64,000 bases of DNA from Pseudomonas baltica (GCF_031880315.1 NZ_CP134771.1:1116001-1180000); one strand, 5' to 3'; positions 1 through 12,098 are shown, counted from the stretch's first letter. Translations and numbers: made by a program. The notes: a model not told the origin generated them from the letters alone.

Positions 1-766
1 CGATGGAGTGGCTGCCCGCGCCCAAGCGGAACAGGCTGAAGTAGACCAGGGCCAGGCCAACCCCGGCGATCAGGCCGGCAATGATCGCGTAGCGGGTAAT
101 CAACTGCGGCGACTCGACGCCGCGCGAACGGATGGCATTGACGATGACGATGCCAAACACCAGCGCCCCAAGGGTATCCATGGTCAGGTAACCATTGATG
201 AACCCCTGCGAGAACGGCGAGGCCGCATACTCGGGTACCGCGTCACCAATGGGACCGGCCGGCAGCAGGAACGCGGCAATCCCCAGCGCAGCCAAGGCGA
301 CGATCTTCAACGGCGCCAGGAAGCGCCCTACCGTGTCCAGCAGCTTGCCCGGGTACAGCGAGATGAAGAACACCAGGATGAAATACACCAGACTGTAGAG
401 GAACAGCGGCAATGGGCCGTCACCTGTGAGCGGCGCCATGCCGACTTCGAAAGACACCGTGGCCGTGCGCGGCGTCGCGAACAACGGCCCTACCGCCAGA
501 TAGCACACCGCCGCCAGGATACCGCCGGCCACTTTGCCGATCGGGCTGCTGAGTGCATCCATGCCACCGCCGACCTTGGCCAGCGCCACTACCGTGACGA
601 CCGGCAGGCCGACAGCCGTGATCAGGAAGCCCAGCGCTGCCATCCACACATGGGGGCCCGCCTGCAGGCCGACCATCGGCGGGAAGATGATGTTGCCGGC
701 GCCTACGAACAGGGCGAAGGTCATGAAACCCAGTGCCAGGATGTCCTGGCCTTTCAACACTTTCAT
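1..766 (-). CDS. brnQ: Branched-chain amino acid:cation symporter, N-terminal part (runs off left edge)
   Basis: Encodes the first ~255 residues of a BrnQ/BraB-type inner-membrane carrier, which in this family imports Leu, Ile and Val with Na+ or H+. The family is normally about 430-440 residues, so the C-terminal ~40% lies outside the window. The protein opens [20 protein letters not shown] and continues into [10 protein letters not shown], the characteristic first membrane helix of the family. The ATG at 764-766 is chosen because it gives this conserved N-terminus, although no strong ribosome site precedes it. It lies downstream of sucD on the same strand, as braB does in P. aeruginosa. The sucD terminator separates the two, so it probably has its own promoter in 767-1029. 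Confidence 0.9.
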   Translation of the reverse strand, partial: MKVLKGQDILALGFMTFALFVGAGNIIFPPMVGLQAGPHVWMAALGFLITAVGLPVVTVVALAKVGGGMDALSSPIGKVAGGILAAVCYLAVGPLFATPRTATVSFEVGMAPLTGDGPLPLFLYSLVYFILVFFISLYPGKLLDTVGRFLAPLKIVALAALGIAAFLLPAGPIGDAVPEYAASPFSQGFINGYLTMDTLGALVFGIVIVNAIRSRGVESPQLITRYAIIAGLIAGVGLALVYFSLFRLGAGSHSI

Positions 767-1029
767 CAGGGGGAAACCACACATTCAAATCGGAATTTAG
801 AGGGGGATTTCCCAAGGGTGCGGGAAATGTGATCGGCCGCGATGGAGGCCAATCCTTAGGAGCACGTCAGCCCCTTTTGAGGGCAACACGCGCAAAGCGG
901 CGGCTAGGGTAGCGAAAATGCGCATAAAACGCACTTTTTAAGGGCCGAGAACCGATAAAGCGCACCAGAATCAGACGCGTCCTACCTTCAATAACTGGTT
1001 ATCGAGCAGTTGTCACCTACAACAACGAC
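767..1029. other. Intergenic leader between sucD and brnQ
   Basis: This stretch should hold the brnQ promoter and a long 5' leader. I see no clear -35/-10 pair. On the minus strand there is a short ORF (925 down to 797, 42 codons, rich in Leu/Ile/Val codons) with no good ribosome site, and I do not call it a gene. Confidence 0.3.
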
Positions 1030-1053
1030 AAAGGCCACCCGAAGGTGGCCTTT
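1030..1053 (-). terminator. Rho-independent terminator after sucD
   Basis: On the minus strand a GGCCACC/GGTGGCC stem closes on a TTCG tetraloop, flanked by A3 and T3. It sits 25 bp past the sucD stop, so it should end the long sdh-suc transcript before brnQ. The T-run is short and interrupted. Confidence 0.75.
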
Positions 1054-1077
1054 GTGTGCAGAGCGATCAATCCAGCC

Positions 1078-1965
1078 TTAGGCCTTCTTGACTTCCCAGC
1101 CAGTCAGCTCGGCCAAGGCCTTGCCGATATCGGCCAGCGAACGCACGGTCTTCACGCCAGCGTCTTGCAGCGCAGCGAATTTCTCGTCTGCAGTGCCTTT
1201 GCCGCCGGAGATGATCGCGCCAGCATGGCCCATGCGCTTGCCCGGAGGAGCAGTCACACCCGCAATGTAGGAAACCACAGGCTTGGTCACGTTAGCCTTG
1301 ATGTAGGCCGCCGCTTCTTCTTCAGCCGAACCGCCGATCTCGCCGATCATGACGATCGCTTCGGTCTTCGGGTCTTCCTGGAACAGCTTCAGGATGTCGA
1401 TGAAGTTGGAGCCCGGGATCGGGTCACCGCCGATGCCGACACAGGTGGACTGACCGAAACCGGCGTCAGTGGTCTGCTTCACGGCTTCATAGGTCAGGGT
1501 GCCGGAACGGGAAACGATACCGACCTTGCCTGGCAAGTGAATGTGACCAGGCATGATGCCGATCTTGCACTCGCCCGGCGTGATCACGCCTGGGCAGTTA
1601 GGACCGATCAGGGTAACGCCCAGCTCGTCGCATTTGACCTTCGCGTCCAGCATGTCCAGGGTAGGAATGCCTTCAGTGATGCAGATGATCAGCTTGATGC
1701 CGCCGAACGCCGCTTCAAGGATGGAGTCCTTGCAGAACGGAGCCGGTACGTAGATCACACTGGCAGTAGCGCCGGTCTTTTCCACAGCTTCGCGAACAGT
1801 GTTGAATACCGGCAGGTTCAGGTGCGTGGTGCCGCCTTTGCCTGGGGTAACGCCGCCGACCATCTTGGTGCCGTAGGCGATGGCTTGTTCGGAGTGGAAA
1901 GTACCTTGCGAGCCGGTGAAACCCTGGCAGATGACTTTGGTGTCTTTATTGATCAGGACGCTCAT
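1078..1965 (-). CDS. sucD: Succinate-CoA ligase (succinyl-CoA synthetase), alpha subunit
   Basis: 295 residues, normal length for the family. With SucC it converts succinyl-CoA, Pi and ADP/GDP to succinate, CoA and NTP in the TCA cycle. An N-terminal CoA-binding Rossmann domain carries [10 protein letters not shown]. The ligase domain contains [31 protein letters not shown] and, near residue 245, [10 protein letters not shown] with the His that is phosphorylated in catalysis. The ATG shares one base with the sucC stop (TAATG), indicating tight translational coupling. It is the last gene of the sdhCDAB-sucAB-lpdG-sucCD run and is followed by a hairpin terminator. Confidence 0.98.
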   Translation of the reverse strand: MSVLINKDTKVICQGFTGSQGTFHSEQAIAYGTKMVGGVTPGKGGTTHLNLPVFNTVREAVEKTGATASVIYVPAPFCKDSILEAAFGGIKLIICITEGIPTLDMLDAKVKCDELGVTLIGPNCPGVITPGECKIGIMPGHIHLPGKVGIVSRSGTLTYEAVKQTTDAGFGQSTCVGIGGDPIPGSNFIDILKLFQEDPKTEAIVMIGEIGGSAEEEAAAYIKANVTKPVVSYIAGVTAPPGKRMGHAGAIISGGKGTADEKFAALQDAGVKTVRSLADIGKALAELTGWEVKKA

Positions 1966-3131
1966 TACTTGCCCTCCGCAGCTTTGACGACTTGTTGAGC
2001 AGCGTCGGTCAGGCTGGTAGCAGCGATGATGTTCAGACCGCTTTCTGCCAGTACTTTAGCGCCCAGGTCAGCGTTGTTGCCTTCAAGACGGACAACGACC
2101 GGGATTTTCACGCCGACTTCTTTCACGGCGCCAATGATGCCTTCGGCAATCATGTCGCAGCGAACGATGCCGCCGAAGATGTTGACCAGAACGGCCGCGA
2201 CGTTGGTGTCGGACAGAATGATCTTGAACGCTTCGGTCACGCGCTCTTTGGTAGCACCACCGCCTACGTCGAGGAAGTTGGCAGGCTTGCCGCCATGCAG
2301 GTTGACGATGTCCATGGTACCCATGGCCAGGCCAGCACCGTTGACCATGCAGCCGATGTTGCCTTCAAGGGCAACGTAGTTCAGTTCGAACTTGGCAGCG
2401 TGGGCTTCGCGCGGGTCGTCCTGCGATGGATCGTGGAAGCCCTTGAGCTTCGGCTGACGATACATGGCGTTGGCGTCGATGTTGATCTTGGCGTCCAGGC
2501 AATGCAGATCGCCGTCAGCCTTGATCACCAGCGGATTGACTTCCAGCAGGGCCAGATCGTGGTCCTGGAACAGCTTGGCCAGGCCGACGAAGATCTTGGC
2601 GAACTGGGCGACTTGCTTGCCTTCCAGACCCAGTTGGAACGCCAGGTCACGACCCTGGAATGGCTGAGCGCCAACCAGTGGATCGATAGTGGCCTTGAGA
2701 ATCTTTTCAGGAGTGTCGTGAGCGATCTTCTCGATGTCCACGCCACCTTCGGTGGAAGCCATGAACACGATACGGCGGCTCGAACGGTCTACAACCGCGC
2801 CCAGGTACAGCTCTTTGGCGATGTCGGTGCAGGATTCGACCAGGATCTTGGTGACGGGTTGACCGTTGGCGTCAGTCTGGTAAGTCACCAGACGCTTGCC
2901 CAACCACTGCTGTGCGAAAGCCTTGGCGTCTTCCTTGCTGCGAACCAGCTTGACGCCGCCCGCTTTACCGCGACCACCGGCGTGGACCTGAGCCTTGACG
3001 ACCCATTCAGTGCCACCGATCTTGTCGCAGGCTTCTGCCGCTGCTTCGGGGGTGTCTACTGCGTAACCTGTCGATACTGGCAGGCCGTACTCAGCGAACA
3101 GCTGCTTACCCTGATACTCGTGAAGATTCAT
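1965..3131 (-). CDS. sucC: Succinate-CoA ligase (ADP-forming), beta subunit
   Basis: 388 residues starting [19 protein letters not shown], the standard N-terminus. An upstream in-frame start would add 21 residues with no family similarity, so I use the ATG at 3131. The protein is an ATP-grasp subunit that binds nucleotide and succinate. [11 protein letters not shown] lies in the grasp domain, EVNPLV holds metal/nucleotide ligands, and [13 protein letters not shown] belongs to the C-terminal CoA-ligase domain. It partners SucD. A ~215 bp structured leader precedes it, suggesting expression separately tuned from lpdG upstream. Confidence 0.98.
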   Translation of the reverse strand: MNLHEYQGKQLFAEYGLPVSTGYAVDTPEAAAEACDKIGGTEWVVKAQVHAGGRGKAGGVKLVRSKEDAKAFAQQWLGKRLVTYQTDANGQPVTKILVESCTDIAKELYLGAVVDRSSRRIVFMASTEGGVDIEKIAHDTPEKILKATIDPLVGAQPFQGRDLAFQLGLEGKQVAQFAKIFVGLAKLFQDHDLALLEVNPLVIKADGDLHCLDAKINIDANAMYRQPKLKGFHDPSQDDPREAHAAKFELNYVALEGNIGCMVNGAGLAMGTMDIVNLHGGKPANFLDVGGGATKERVTEAFKIILSDTNVAAVLVNIFGGIVRCDMIAEGIIGAVKEVGVKIPVVVRLEGNNADLGAKVLAESGLNIIAATSLTDAAQQVVKAAEGK

Positions 3132-3346
3132 GCTTATTACCGTCTTCGTTAGGTACTGCGCGTTCGGCGCTGCACTGTGAAAGTGCCGCACCACCTGTGA
3201 CTGCTGCTCGCAAGTGCCCTATCCCGGCCGACGGCGCGTGGACCTGGCCTGAATCGAGACCTTGCGAGGTCGAGTCCGACGAACATTCCGCGGTGGGCCC
3301 TGCAGGCAGGGCTCACGACGGGCAGCGCGTCGTGGTTTCTTATTGT
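3132..3346 (-). promoter_or_regulatory. Structured leader between lpdG and sucC
   Basis: Reading towards sucC there are three hairpins. One uses CACGACG/CGTCGTG arms (3314-3334). The second is a 10-bp stem with a 4-base loop (3293-3316), whose outer three bases overlap the first hairpin, so the two are partly exclusive. The third is GACCT/AGGTC with a 4-base loop (3258-3271). None has a following T-run, so they are not ordinary terminators. A 'sucC' RNA motif upstream of this gene in Pseudomonas is known to me from comparative genomics. I can state the position matches but cannot check its consensus here. Confidence 0.5.
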
Positions 3347-4881
<1,535 letters not shown>

Positions 4882-4884
4882 GTT

Positions 4885-6108
4885 TCAGATATCCAGCAAC
4901 AGACGAGCTGGGTCTTCCAGCAGGTTCTTGATGGTCACCAGGAAGGTCACGGCTTCTTTACCATCGATCAGACGGTGATCGTAGGACAACGCCAGGTACA
5001 TCATCGGACGAATGACCACCTGATTGTTGATCGCCACCGGACGCTGAATGATGTTGTGCATGCCGAGAATGGCCGCTTGTGGCGGGTTGACGATCGGGGT
5101 CGACAGCATCGAACCGAAGGTACCACCGTTGGTGATGGTAAACGTACCGCCAGTCATTTCGTCGATCGACAGCTTGCCGTCACGGGCTTTCTTGCCATAG
5201 GCAGCGATGCCGCCTTCGATTTCAGCCAGGCTCATGCTCTCGGCGTTACGCAGTACCGGAACCACCAGGCCACGGTCGCTGGACACGGCCACACCGATAT
5301 CGGCATAGCCGTGGTAAACGATGTCTGCACCATCGATCGACGCGTTGACGGCCGGGAAGCGTTTCAGCGCTTCGGTGGCAGCCTTGACGAAGAACGACAT
5401 GAAGCCCAGGCGTACGCCGTTGTGGGACTTCTCGAACAGGTCCTTGTACTTCGAACGCAGCGCCATGACTTCGGTCAAGTCGACTTCGTTGAAGGTCGTC
5501 AGCATGGCCATGTTCGACTGGGCTTCGACCAGGCGACGGGCAACGGTGGCACGGACGCGAGTCATCGGCACGCGCTTCTCGGTGCGATCGCCAGGCGCGG
5601 TCACCACCGGCGCAGCAGCGGCTGGCGCGGCCGGCTTGGCGGCAACGGGTGCGGACTTCTTGGCTTCGATGGCGGCAACCACGTCTTCCTTGGTCACGCG
5701 GCCGTCCTTGCCAGTGCCCTTGATGCTGCTCAGGGCAATGCCGTTTTCTTCAGCCAGTTTGCGGGCAGCCGGAGCGCCGATAGGATCTTCGTCACCTGCG
5801 CCAGCGGCAGGGGCAGCGGCGGCAGTTGCCGCTACAGCTGGAGCCGCGGCGGCCGGAGCGGCAGCAGCGCCGCCCTCTTCGATGGTCGCCAGCAGTTCGT
5901 CGGACAGAACGGTGTCGCCTTCGTTCTTGACGATCGCGCCCAGGACGCCGTCAGCGGTGGCCAGGACTTCGAGGACGACCTTGTCAGTCTCGATGTCGAC
6001 GATCAGCTCATCACGCTTGACTGCATCGCCCGGTTTCTTGTGCCAGGTGGCAACGGTGCCATCGGCAACCGATTCCGGGAAAGTAGGGGCTTTGATCTCG
6101 ATAGCCAT
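4885..6108 (-). CDS. sucB: Dihydrolipoyllysine-residue succinyltransferase (E2 of 2-oxoglutarate dehydrogenase)
   Basis: 407 residues. It transfers the succinyl group from lipoamide to CoA and forms the core of the complex. Domains in order: one lipoyl domain (1-75) with the lipoylated Lys in the ETDKVVLE motif near residue 43; an Ala/Pro-rich hinge (~80-105); a peripheral subunit-binding domain (~110-150, [14 protein letters not shown]); a second Ala-rich linker; and a catalytic domain (~180-407) ending with [13 protein letters not shown], the His and Asp of the acyltransferase active site. It is 42 bp downstream of sucA and was presumably co-transcribed with it. Confidence 0.98.
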   Translation of the reverse strand: MAIEIKAPTFPESVADGTVATWHKKPGDAVKRDELIVDIETDKVVLEVLATADGVLGAIVKNEGDTVLSDELLATIEEGGAAAAPAAAAPAVAATAAAAPAAGAGDEDPIGAPAARKLAEENGIALSSIKGTGKDGRVTKEDVVAAIEAKKSAPVAAKPAAPAAAAPVVTAPGDRTEKRVPMTRVRATVARRLVEAQSNMAMLTTFNEVDLTEVMALRSKYKDLFEKSHNGVRLGFMSFFVKAATEALKRFPAVNASIDGADIVYHGYADIGVAVSSDRGLVVPVLRNAESMSLAEIEGGIAAYGKKARDGKLSIDEMTGGTFTITNGGTFGSMLSTPIVNPPQAAILGMHNIIQRPVAINNQVVIRPMMYLALSYDHRLIDGKEAVTFLVTIKNLLEDPARLLLDI

Positions 6109-6150
6109 TATCAGTAATTCCTTAAATTCGGTTTCAGTAGCGCGAAGGCG

Positions 6151-8982
6151 TTAGACAGTGAATGCGTCTTTCAGCAGTTTTTCCTGCTGTTCGGCGTGCA
6201 TCGAAGCGTATCCGCAGGCAGGTGCAGCAGAAGCGTCACGACCTGCATATTCGAGTCCCAGCCCCTTCACGTGGTTGCCGATACTGCGACGCAGGTGATG
6301 CTGGCTGCTGTACCAGGCGCCCTGGTTCATAGGCTCTTCCTGACACCACACTGCGTTCTGCAGGTTGGTGTAAGGCGCGATGGCCTCCATCAGGTCGTCT
6401 TCCGGGAACGGGTACAGCTGCTCGATACGCACGATGGCGATATCTTCGCGACCTTCGTTGCGACGTTTTTCCAGCAGGTCGTAGTAGACCTTGCCGCTGC
6501 ACAGCACCAGGCGCGTGACCTTGGCTGGATCGAGGGTATCGATCTCCGGGATCACCGTCTGGAACGAGCCGTGGGCCAGATCTTCGAGGGTCGACACTGC
6601 CAGCTTGTGGCGCAGGAGCGACTTCGGCGTCAGCACTACCAGCGGTTTGCGCAACGGACGAATCACCTGGCGGCGCAGCAGATGGTAGATCTGTGCCGGA
6701 GTGGTCGGTACGCACACCTGGATATTGTGCTCGGCGCACAGCTGCAGATAACGCTCCAGACGGGCCGAGGAGTGTTCCGGCCCCTGCCCTTCATAACCGT
6801 GCGGCAGCAGCATGGTCAGACCACACAGACGGCCCCACTTGTGTTCGCCACTGGTGATGAACTGGTCGATCACCACTTGCGCGCCGTTGGCGAAGTCGCC
6901 GAACTGGGCTTCCCAGATCACCAGCGCGTTAGGCTGAGTGGTGGAGTAGCCGTATTCGAACGCCAGCACCGCTTCTTCGGACAGGAACGAGTCGTACAGA
7001 TCGAAACGTGGCTGGCCTTCGAAGAGGTTCTGCAGCGGGACGTAGGTACCGGCGTCCTTCTGGTTGTGCAATACCGCGTGACGGTGCGAGAAGGTGCCAC
7101 GGCCGATGTCCTGGCCGGTCATGCGGATCGGGTGACCTTCGAACGCCAGGGTCGCGTACGCCATGGTTTCAGCGTAACCCCAGTTGATCGGCAGGCCGCC
7201 AGCTTGCATTTTCTGGCGGTCTTCGTAGATCTTCGCAACCTGGCGCTGAACCACGAAGCCTTCCGGAATTTCCAGCAGCTTGGCGGACAGCTCTTGCAGG
7301 GTCTTGAGATCGAACGAGGTGTCGTGACGAGCGGTCCAGGCGTGACCCAGATACGGACGCCAGTCGACGAACAATTCCTTGTTCGGCTCCTTGACCAGGC
7401 TTTTCACCACGTGCAGACCGTTGTCCAGCGCGTTGCGGTATTCGTCGATCTGCGACTGCACGCTGGCTTCGTCCAGAGCACCGGTCTGGATCAGACTTTG
7501 CGCGTAGAGCTCGCGGGTGGTCGGCTGCTTGGCGATCTTCTGGTACATCAACGGCTGAGTGCCGCTAGGCTCGTCGGCCTCGTTGTGGCCGCGACGGCGG
7601 TAGCAGACCAGATCGATGACGATGTCGCGCTTGAACTGCATGCGGTAGTCGATGGCCAGCTGGGTAACGAACACCACCGCTTCCGGATCATCGCCGTTGA
7701 CGTGCAGGATCGGCGCTTGAATCATCTTGGCCACGTCGGTGGCGTACTCGGTAGAGCGCGCGTCCAGCGGGTTGCTGATGGTGAAGCCGACCTGGTTGTT
7801 GATCACGATGTGGATGGTGCCGCCGGTCTTGAAGCCGCGGGTCTGGGACATCTGGAAGGTTTCCAGCACCACACCCTGGCCGGCGAAGGCTGCGTCACCG
7901 TGGATCGAGATCGGCAGGACCTTGTCGCCCACGCTGTCGTTGCGACGATCCTGACGGGCACGAACCGACCCCTCAACCACCGGCGAGACGATTTCCAGGT
8001 GGGACGGGTTGAACGCCATGGCCAGGTGAACTTCGCCGCCTGCGGTCATCACGTTGGACGAGAAGCCCTGGTGATACTTGACGTCGCCGGAGCCCAGCTC
8101 GACTTTCTTCTTGCCTTCGAACTCGTCGAACAACTCGCGCGGGTTCTTGCCAAAGGTGTTGACCAGCACGTTCAGACGACCGCGGTGGGCCATGCCAATG
8201 ACGATTTCCTTGGTGCCGTAGGAGCCGGAACGCTGGATCATCTCGTCAAGCATCGGAATCAGGCTCTCGCCGCCTTCCAGGCCGAAGCGCTTGGTGCCCG
8301 GGTATTTGGTACCCAGATATTTTTCCAGACCTTCCGCCGCCGTGACGCGCTCAAGGACGTGGCCCTTGATCTCGGCAGAGAACACCGGACGCCCACGCAC
8401 ACTCTCCAGACGCTGCTGGAACCAGCTGCGCTGCTCGGAATCGGTGATGTGGGTGAACTCGGAGCCGATGGTGCGGCAATATGTCTGCTGCAAAGCCTCG
8501 AGAATTTCGCGTAGGCTCGCCTCCTCCTTGCCGATGAACAGGTCGCCGGCACGGAAGGTCGTATCCAGATCGGCATTGGTCATGCCGTACTGGTTGATTG
8601 ACAGGTCTGCCGGCACCGGACGCTGCCAGAGCCCCAGCGGGTCCAGCTGGGCCGCTTGATGGCCGCGCATGCGGAAGGCCTGAATCAATCGCAGCACGCC
8701 AACTTGCTTCTTCTCGTGCTCGCTGCTCACGCTACCGGCGGAGACCGGTTGAGCGCGGCGCTGGTTCTTTGCCAGCAGCACGAAATGGTCGCGAATTGTC
8801 GAGTGCGAGACATCGGTGGCAGAACTGCCCTCGGAAGGCAGCTTCTGAAAGTAGGTGCGCCATTCTTCTGGCACAGCGTTAGGGTCGTGCAGGTAAAGCT
8901 CATAGAGCTCTTCCACATAGGCAGCGTTACCACCTGAAAGGTGGGCGCTGTTCCACATGCGCTGCATCACGCTTTCTTGCAT
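6151..8982 (-). CDS. sucA: 2-oxoglutarate dehydrogenase E1 (thiamine diphosphate-dependent decarboxylase)
   Basis: 943 residues, full length. It decarboxylates 2-oxoglutarate and succinylates the lipoyl group of SucB. The N-terminal ~40 residues (MWNSAHLSGGNAAYVEELY) form the E1 segment that contacts E2/E3. The ThDP-binding domain includes HGDAAFAGQG and NNQVGFTISNP. The transketolase-like pyrimidine domain lies around 590-790 (GQDIGRGTFSHRHAVLHNQ). It is preceded by a 255-bp non-coding leader after sdhB, which implies a separate control point within the sdh-suc cluster. Confidence 0.98.
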   Translation of the reverse strand: MQESVMQRMWNSAHLSGGNAAYVEELYELYLHDPNAVPEEWRTYFQKLPSEGSSATDVSHSTIRDHFVLLAKNQRRAQPVSAGSVSSEHEKKQVGVLRLIQAFRMRGHQAAQLDPLGLWQRPVPADLSINQYGMTNADLDTTFRAGDLFIGKEEASLREILEALQQTYCRTIGSEFTHITDSEQRSWFQQRLESVRGRPVFSAEIKGHVLERVTAAEGLEKYLGTKYPGTKRFGLEGGESLIPMLDEMIQRSGSYGTKEIVIGMAHRGRLNVLVNTFGKNPRELFDEFEGKKKVELGSGDVKYHQGFSSNVMTAGGEVHLAMAFNPSHLEIVSPVVEGSVRARQDRRNDSVGDKVLPISIHGDAAFAGQGVVLETFQMSQTRGFKTGGTIHIVINNQVGFTISNPLDARSTEYATDVAKMIQAPILHVNGDDPEAVVFVTQLAIDYRMQFKRDIVIDLVCYRRRGHNEADEPSGTQPLMYQKIAKQPTTRELYAQSLIQTGALDEASVQSQIDEYRNALDNGLHVVKSLVKEPNKELFVDWRPYLGHAWTARHDTSFDLKTLQELSAKLLEIPEGFVVQRQVAKIYEDRQKMQAGGLPINWGYAETMAYATLAFEGHPIRMTGQDIGRGTFSHRHAVLHNQKDAGTYVPLQNLFEGQPRFDLYDSFLSEEAVLAFEYGYSTTQPNALVIWEAQFGDFANGAQVVIDQFITSGEHKWGRLCGLTMLLPHGYEGQGPEHSSARLERYLQLCAEHNIQVCVPTTPAQIYHLLRRQVIRPLRKPLVVLTPKSLLRHKLAVSTLEDLAHGSFQTVIPEIDTLDPAKVTRLVLCSGKVYYDLLEKRRNEGREDIAIVRIEQLYPFPEDDLMEAIAPYTNLQNAVWCQEEPMNQGAWYSSQHHLRRSIGNHVKGLGLEYAGRDASAAPACGYASMHAEQQEKLLKDAFTV

Positions 8983-9237
8983 GCTTGGTCACCCTCGGTA
9001 AGGGGACTCCATCGGCAAGATGTCGCGGCGTGCCCGAAAAGTCCCATTGGCGCGGACTGGTCAAGCTACCGAGGATCTCGCAGATAGTCCGGGTACCAGC
9101 CCGGATGCCCCTGCTGGTCTCAATACTTCAAAAGTAAAAGCTGCAACCTTGTGGGATGCCGCTTTGGTTATCACTGCAGCGCAGGTCTCATACCTGCACT
9201 GCAGCGGCTTACGGGTGCAACACTTCTTGAATCTTTG
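8983..9237 (-). promoter_or_regulatory. Structured leader between sdhB and sucA
   Basis: On the minus strand a strong hairpin at 9174-9204 pairs 12 of 13 positions around a 5-base loop (outer arm CTGCAGTGCAGGT). A second, TCCGGG/CCCGGA with a 6-base loop, is at 9088-9105. Neither is followed by a T-run. This is where the 'sucA-II' RNA motif of pseudomonads is known to occur. I infer that this is that element but cannot compare it with the consensus. I find no convincing promoter. Confidence 0.5.
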
Positions 9238-9942
9238 TTACACGCCGCTCGAGAGCAGCATGTTGCGAACGTGACCAATGGCCTTGGTGGGGTTCAACCC
9301 TTTGGGGCACACGTTCACGCAGTTCATGATGCCGCGGCAGCGGAATACGCTGAACGGATCATCAAGTGAAGCCAGGCGCTCGCTGGTCTTGGTGTCACGG
9401 CTGTCAGCCAGGAAACGATAGGCTTGCAGCAGTGCAGCAGGACCCAGGAACTTGTCCGGGTTCCACCAGAAGGACGGGCAGGACGTCGAGCAGCAAGCGC
9501 ACAGGATGCACTCGTACAGACCGTCCAGCTTCTCGCGCTCTTCCGGCGTCTGCAGACGCTCGATGGCCGGAGCCGGCGTGTCGTTCTGCAGGAAAGGCTT
9601 CACCTTTTCGTATTGCTTATAGAAGATGCTCATATCGACGACCAGGTCACGGATAACCGGCAAACCTGGCAATGGACGGATCACCAACTTGTTACCCTTT
9701 ACGACAGCGGACAGCGGCGTGATGCACGCCAGGCCGTTCTTGCCGTTGATGTTCATGCCATCCGAACCGCAAACACCTTCGCGGCAAGAGCGACGATAGG
9801 AGAAACCTTCGTCCTGCTCTTTGATCAGGGCCAGCACGTCCAGCACCATGACATCCTTGCCACCGGTGTCGATCTGGAAGTCCTGCATGGACGGCGCACT
9901 GTCCTGGTCCGGGTTGTAACGATAAACGCTGACTTTCAACAT
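9238..9942 (-). CDS. sdhB: Succinate dehydrogenase iron-sulfur subunit
   Basis: 234 residues beginning MLKVSVYRYNP. An in-frame GTG nine bases upstream is rejected because AAGGG lies at a proper distance only from the ATG. The subunit carries electrons from the SdhA flavin to quinone through three clusters. The [2Fe-2S] site is SCREGVCGSDG with a later Cys (NGLAC). The [4Fe-4S] and [3Fe-4S] ligands are in CILCACCSTSCPS and CRGIMNCVNVCPKGLNP. It begins 11 bp after the sdhA stop. Confidence 0.98.
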   Translation of the reverse strand: MLKVSVYRYNPDQDSAPSMQDFQIDTGGKDVMVLDVLALIKEQDEGFSYRRSCREGVCGSDGMNINGKNGLACITPLSAVVKGNKLVIRPLPGLPVIRDLVVDMSIFYKQYEKVKPFLQNDTPAPAIERLQTPEEREKLDGLYECILCACCSTSCPSFWWNPDKFLGPAALLQAYRFLADSRDTKTSERLASLDDPFSVFRCRGIMNCVNVCPKGLNPTKAIGHVRNMLLSSGV

Positions 9943-9953
9943 GGCGGCCACCC

Positions 9954-11726
9954 TTAGTAGGTCCGGATCTTCGGTTCGAAGGTCGGAACGGTTTTCGGCG
10001 AGAAGTTCACGGCACGCTTGGCTACGCGCTTCTCACCCGGGAAGTACAGGGTGTGGCACAGCCAGTTTTCGTCGTCACGATCTTCGTAGTCTTCACGGGC
10101 GTGCGCGCCGCGGGACTCGGTGCGATGCTCTGCGGCAATCGCGGTAGCTTCAGCGACTTCCAGCAGGTTCTGCAGCTCAAGGGCTTCGATTCGAGCAGTG
10201 TTGAAACCCTGGCTCTTGTCGTTGATCTTGACGTTGGCAATGCGCTCACGCAGGCCGGCCAGCTGAGCGATGCCTTTCTGCATGAATTCGCCAGTGCGGA
10301 ACACCCCGAAGTAGTTCTGCATGCAGGTTTGCAGTTCTTTGCGCAGGCTGGCGACGTCTTCGCCAGTGGTACGCTCGTTCAGGCTGTTGAGGCGCGCCAG
10401 AGCGACGTCGATATCGGTTTCGCTGGCACGACGGTAGTCGATACCTTCGTTGAGCGCCTTCTCCAGGTGCAGACCCGCCGCACGACCGAAGACCACCAGA
10501 TCGAGCAGCGAGTTGCCGCCCAGACGGTTGGCACCGTGAACCGACACACAAGCCACTTCACCGACGGCGAACAGGCCCGGGATAATGGTGTCGACGCCAT
10601 TGGCATCCTGAGTGATGGCCTGGCCATGAATGTTGGTGGCGACGCCGCCCATCATGTAGTGGCAGGTCGGCACGACCGGGATCGGCGCAACGGCCGGATC
10701 CACGTGTGCGAAGGTCTTGGACAGCTCCATGATACCTGGCAGACGGCTATGCAGGACTTCTTCACCCAGGTGATCGAGCTTGAGCATCACGTGATCACCG
10801 TCAGGACCACAACCGTTGCCGGCGATGATTTCCTTGACCATGGAACGCGCAACCACGTCACGACCCGCAAGGTCTTTCGCGTTCGGAGCATAGCGCTCCA
10901 TGAAACGCTCGCCGTGCTTGTTGATCAGATAACCACCTTCGCCGCGGCAACCCTCTGTGACCAGTACACCTGCGCCAGCGATGCCGGTTGGGTGGAACTG
11001 CCACATTTCAATGTCCTGCACCGGCACGCCAGCACGCAAGGCCATGCCGATACCGTCACCGGTATTGATCAGAGCGTTGGTGGTCGACGAGTAGATACGG
11101 CCCGCGCCGCCGGTCGCCAGCACAGTTGCATTGGCGCGGATGTAGGTGGTTTCACCGGTTTCGATGCAGATGGCGATGACACCTACGATGGCGCCATCCT
11201 GATTCTTGACCAGATCCACTGCGTAGTATTCGTTGAGGAATACAGTGCCAGCCTTGAGGTTGGCTTGGTACAAGGTGTGCAGCAGCGCATGGCCAGTACG
11301 GTCAGCGGCGGCGCACGTACGGGCAGCCTGGCCACCCTTACCGAAGTCCTTGGATTGACCACCGAACGGACGCTGATAGATGCGACCCTGCTCGGTGCGA
11401 GAGAACGGCAGGCCCATGTGCTCGAGTTCGAACACTGCCTCCGGACCTACGGAACACATGTATTCGATAGCGTCCTGGTCACCGATATAGTCGGAACCCT
11501 TGACGGTATCGTACATGTGCCAGCGCCAGTCATCGTTCGGATCGGCCGAAGCGATGGCACAGGTGATGCCGCCCTGGGCAGATACAGTGTGCGAACGGGT
11601 CGGGAAGACCTTGGTGACTACGGCAGTCTTGTGACCGCCCTGAGCCAGCTGCAGCGCAGCACGCATGCCTGCGCCGCCGCCACCGATGATGATGGCGTCG
11701 AATGTATTGGTGTTGATGTTAGCCAT
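9954..11726 (-). CDS. sdhA: Succinate dehydrogenase flavoprotein subunit
   Basis: 590 residues, full length. It oxidises succinate to fumarate with covalently bound [17 protein letters not shown] is the dinucleotide-binding site, and [10 protein letters not shown] contains the His that carries the flavin. [21 protein letters not shown] lies in the capping/active-site region. The C-terminal domain ends [19 protein letters not shown], typical of proteobacterial SdhA. It lies 3 bp from sdhD and shares the sdhC promoter. Confidence 0.98.
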   Translation of the reverse strand: MANINTNTFDAIIIGGGGAGMRAALQLAQGGHKTAVVTKVFPTRSHTVSAQGGITCAIASADPNDDWRWHMYDTVKGSDYIGDQDAIEYMCSVGPEAVFELEHMGLPFSRTEQGRIYQRPFGGQSKDFGKGGQAARTCAAADRTGHALLHTLYQANLKAGTVFLNEYYAVDLVKNQDGAIVGVIAICIETGETTYIRANATVLATGGAGRIYSSTTNALINTGDGIGMALRAGVPVQDIEMWQFHPTGIAGAGVLVTEGCRGEGGYLINKHGERFMERYAPNAKDLAGRDVVARSMVKEIIAGNGCGPDGDHVMLKLDHLGEEVLHSRLPGIMELSKTFAHVDPAVAPIPVVPTCHYMMGGVATNIHGQAITQDANGVDTIIPGLFAVGEVACVSVHGANRLGGNSLLDLVVFGRAAGLHLEKALNEGIDYRRASETDIDVALARLNSLNERTTGEDVASLRKELQTCMQNYFGVFRTGEFMQKGIAQLAGLRERIANVKINDKSQGFNTARIEALELQNLLEVAEATAIAAEHRTESRGAHAREDYEDRDDENWLCHTLYFPGEKRVAKRAVNFSPKTVPTFEPKIRTY

Positions 11727-11729
11727 GGA

Positions 11730-12098
11730 TCAGATACCCCAAAGAATCTGCACGCCCCAGACGAAGTACGCGAACATTGCAACGCCGCATACGACCTGGA
11801 AGAGGAAACGCACTGCCGTCGCGGACTTGCCCAGCGCCATCGGCGTCAGGTAGTCGGTCGCGATCGTCCACATCCCTACCCAGGCGTGGGCACTGAGTGC
11901 TACCAGCGCCAGCAGGCTGAAGATGCGCATTGCGTTGTGGGCGAACAGAGCATGCCACTGGTCGTACTGCAGACCAGGGTGGGCAATGACCCATACGATC
12001 AGAAACAGGAAATAAGCCGCGAGAACGACCGCAGACACACGCTGTGCCATCCAGTCATAGAGGCCCGAACGAGAGAGGTTCGTGACGTTGGTTACCAT
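11730..12098 (-). CDS. sdhD: Succinate dehydrogenase membrane anchor subunit
   Basis: 122 residues with three predicted membrane helices (about 20-40, 55-75, 90-112). It anchors SdhAB and, with SdhC, binds heme b and ubiquinone. The His-containing second-helix region (ALSAHAWVGMWTIATDYL) fits the family's heme/quinone site. Its start overlaps the end of sdhC by seven bases. Confidence 0.95.
   Translation of the reverse strand: MVTNVTNLSRSGLYDWMAQRVSAVVLAAYFLFLIVWVIAHPGLQYDQWHALFAHNAMRIFSLLALVALSAHAWVGMWTIATDYLTPMALGKSATAVRFLFQVVCGVAMFAYFVWGVQILWGI

Noticed and set aside
797..925. 42-codon minus-strand ORF rich in Leu/Ile/Val codons upstream of brnQ, resembling an attenuator leader peptide
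   Set aside because: It has no ribosome site and no terminator/antiterminator pair between it and brnQ; hydrophobic codons are common by chance.
1045..1998. Long + strand ORF of 317 codons opposite sucD, and similar long ORFs opposite sucC, lpdG, sucA, sdhA, acnB and gdhB
   Set aside because: These are mirror frames of GC-rich genes with strong third-position bias; their products have no family features and the opposite strand encodes well-known enzymes.
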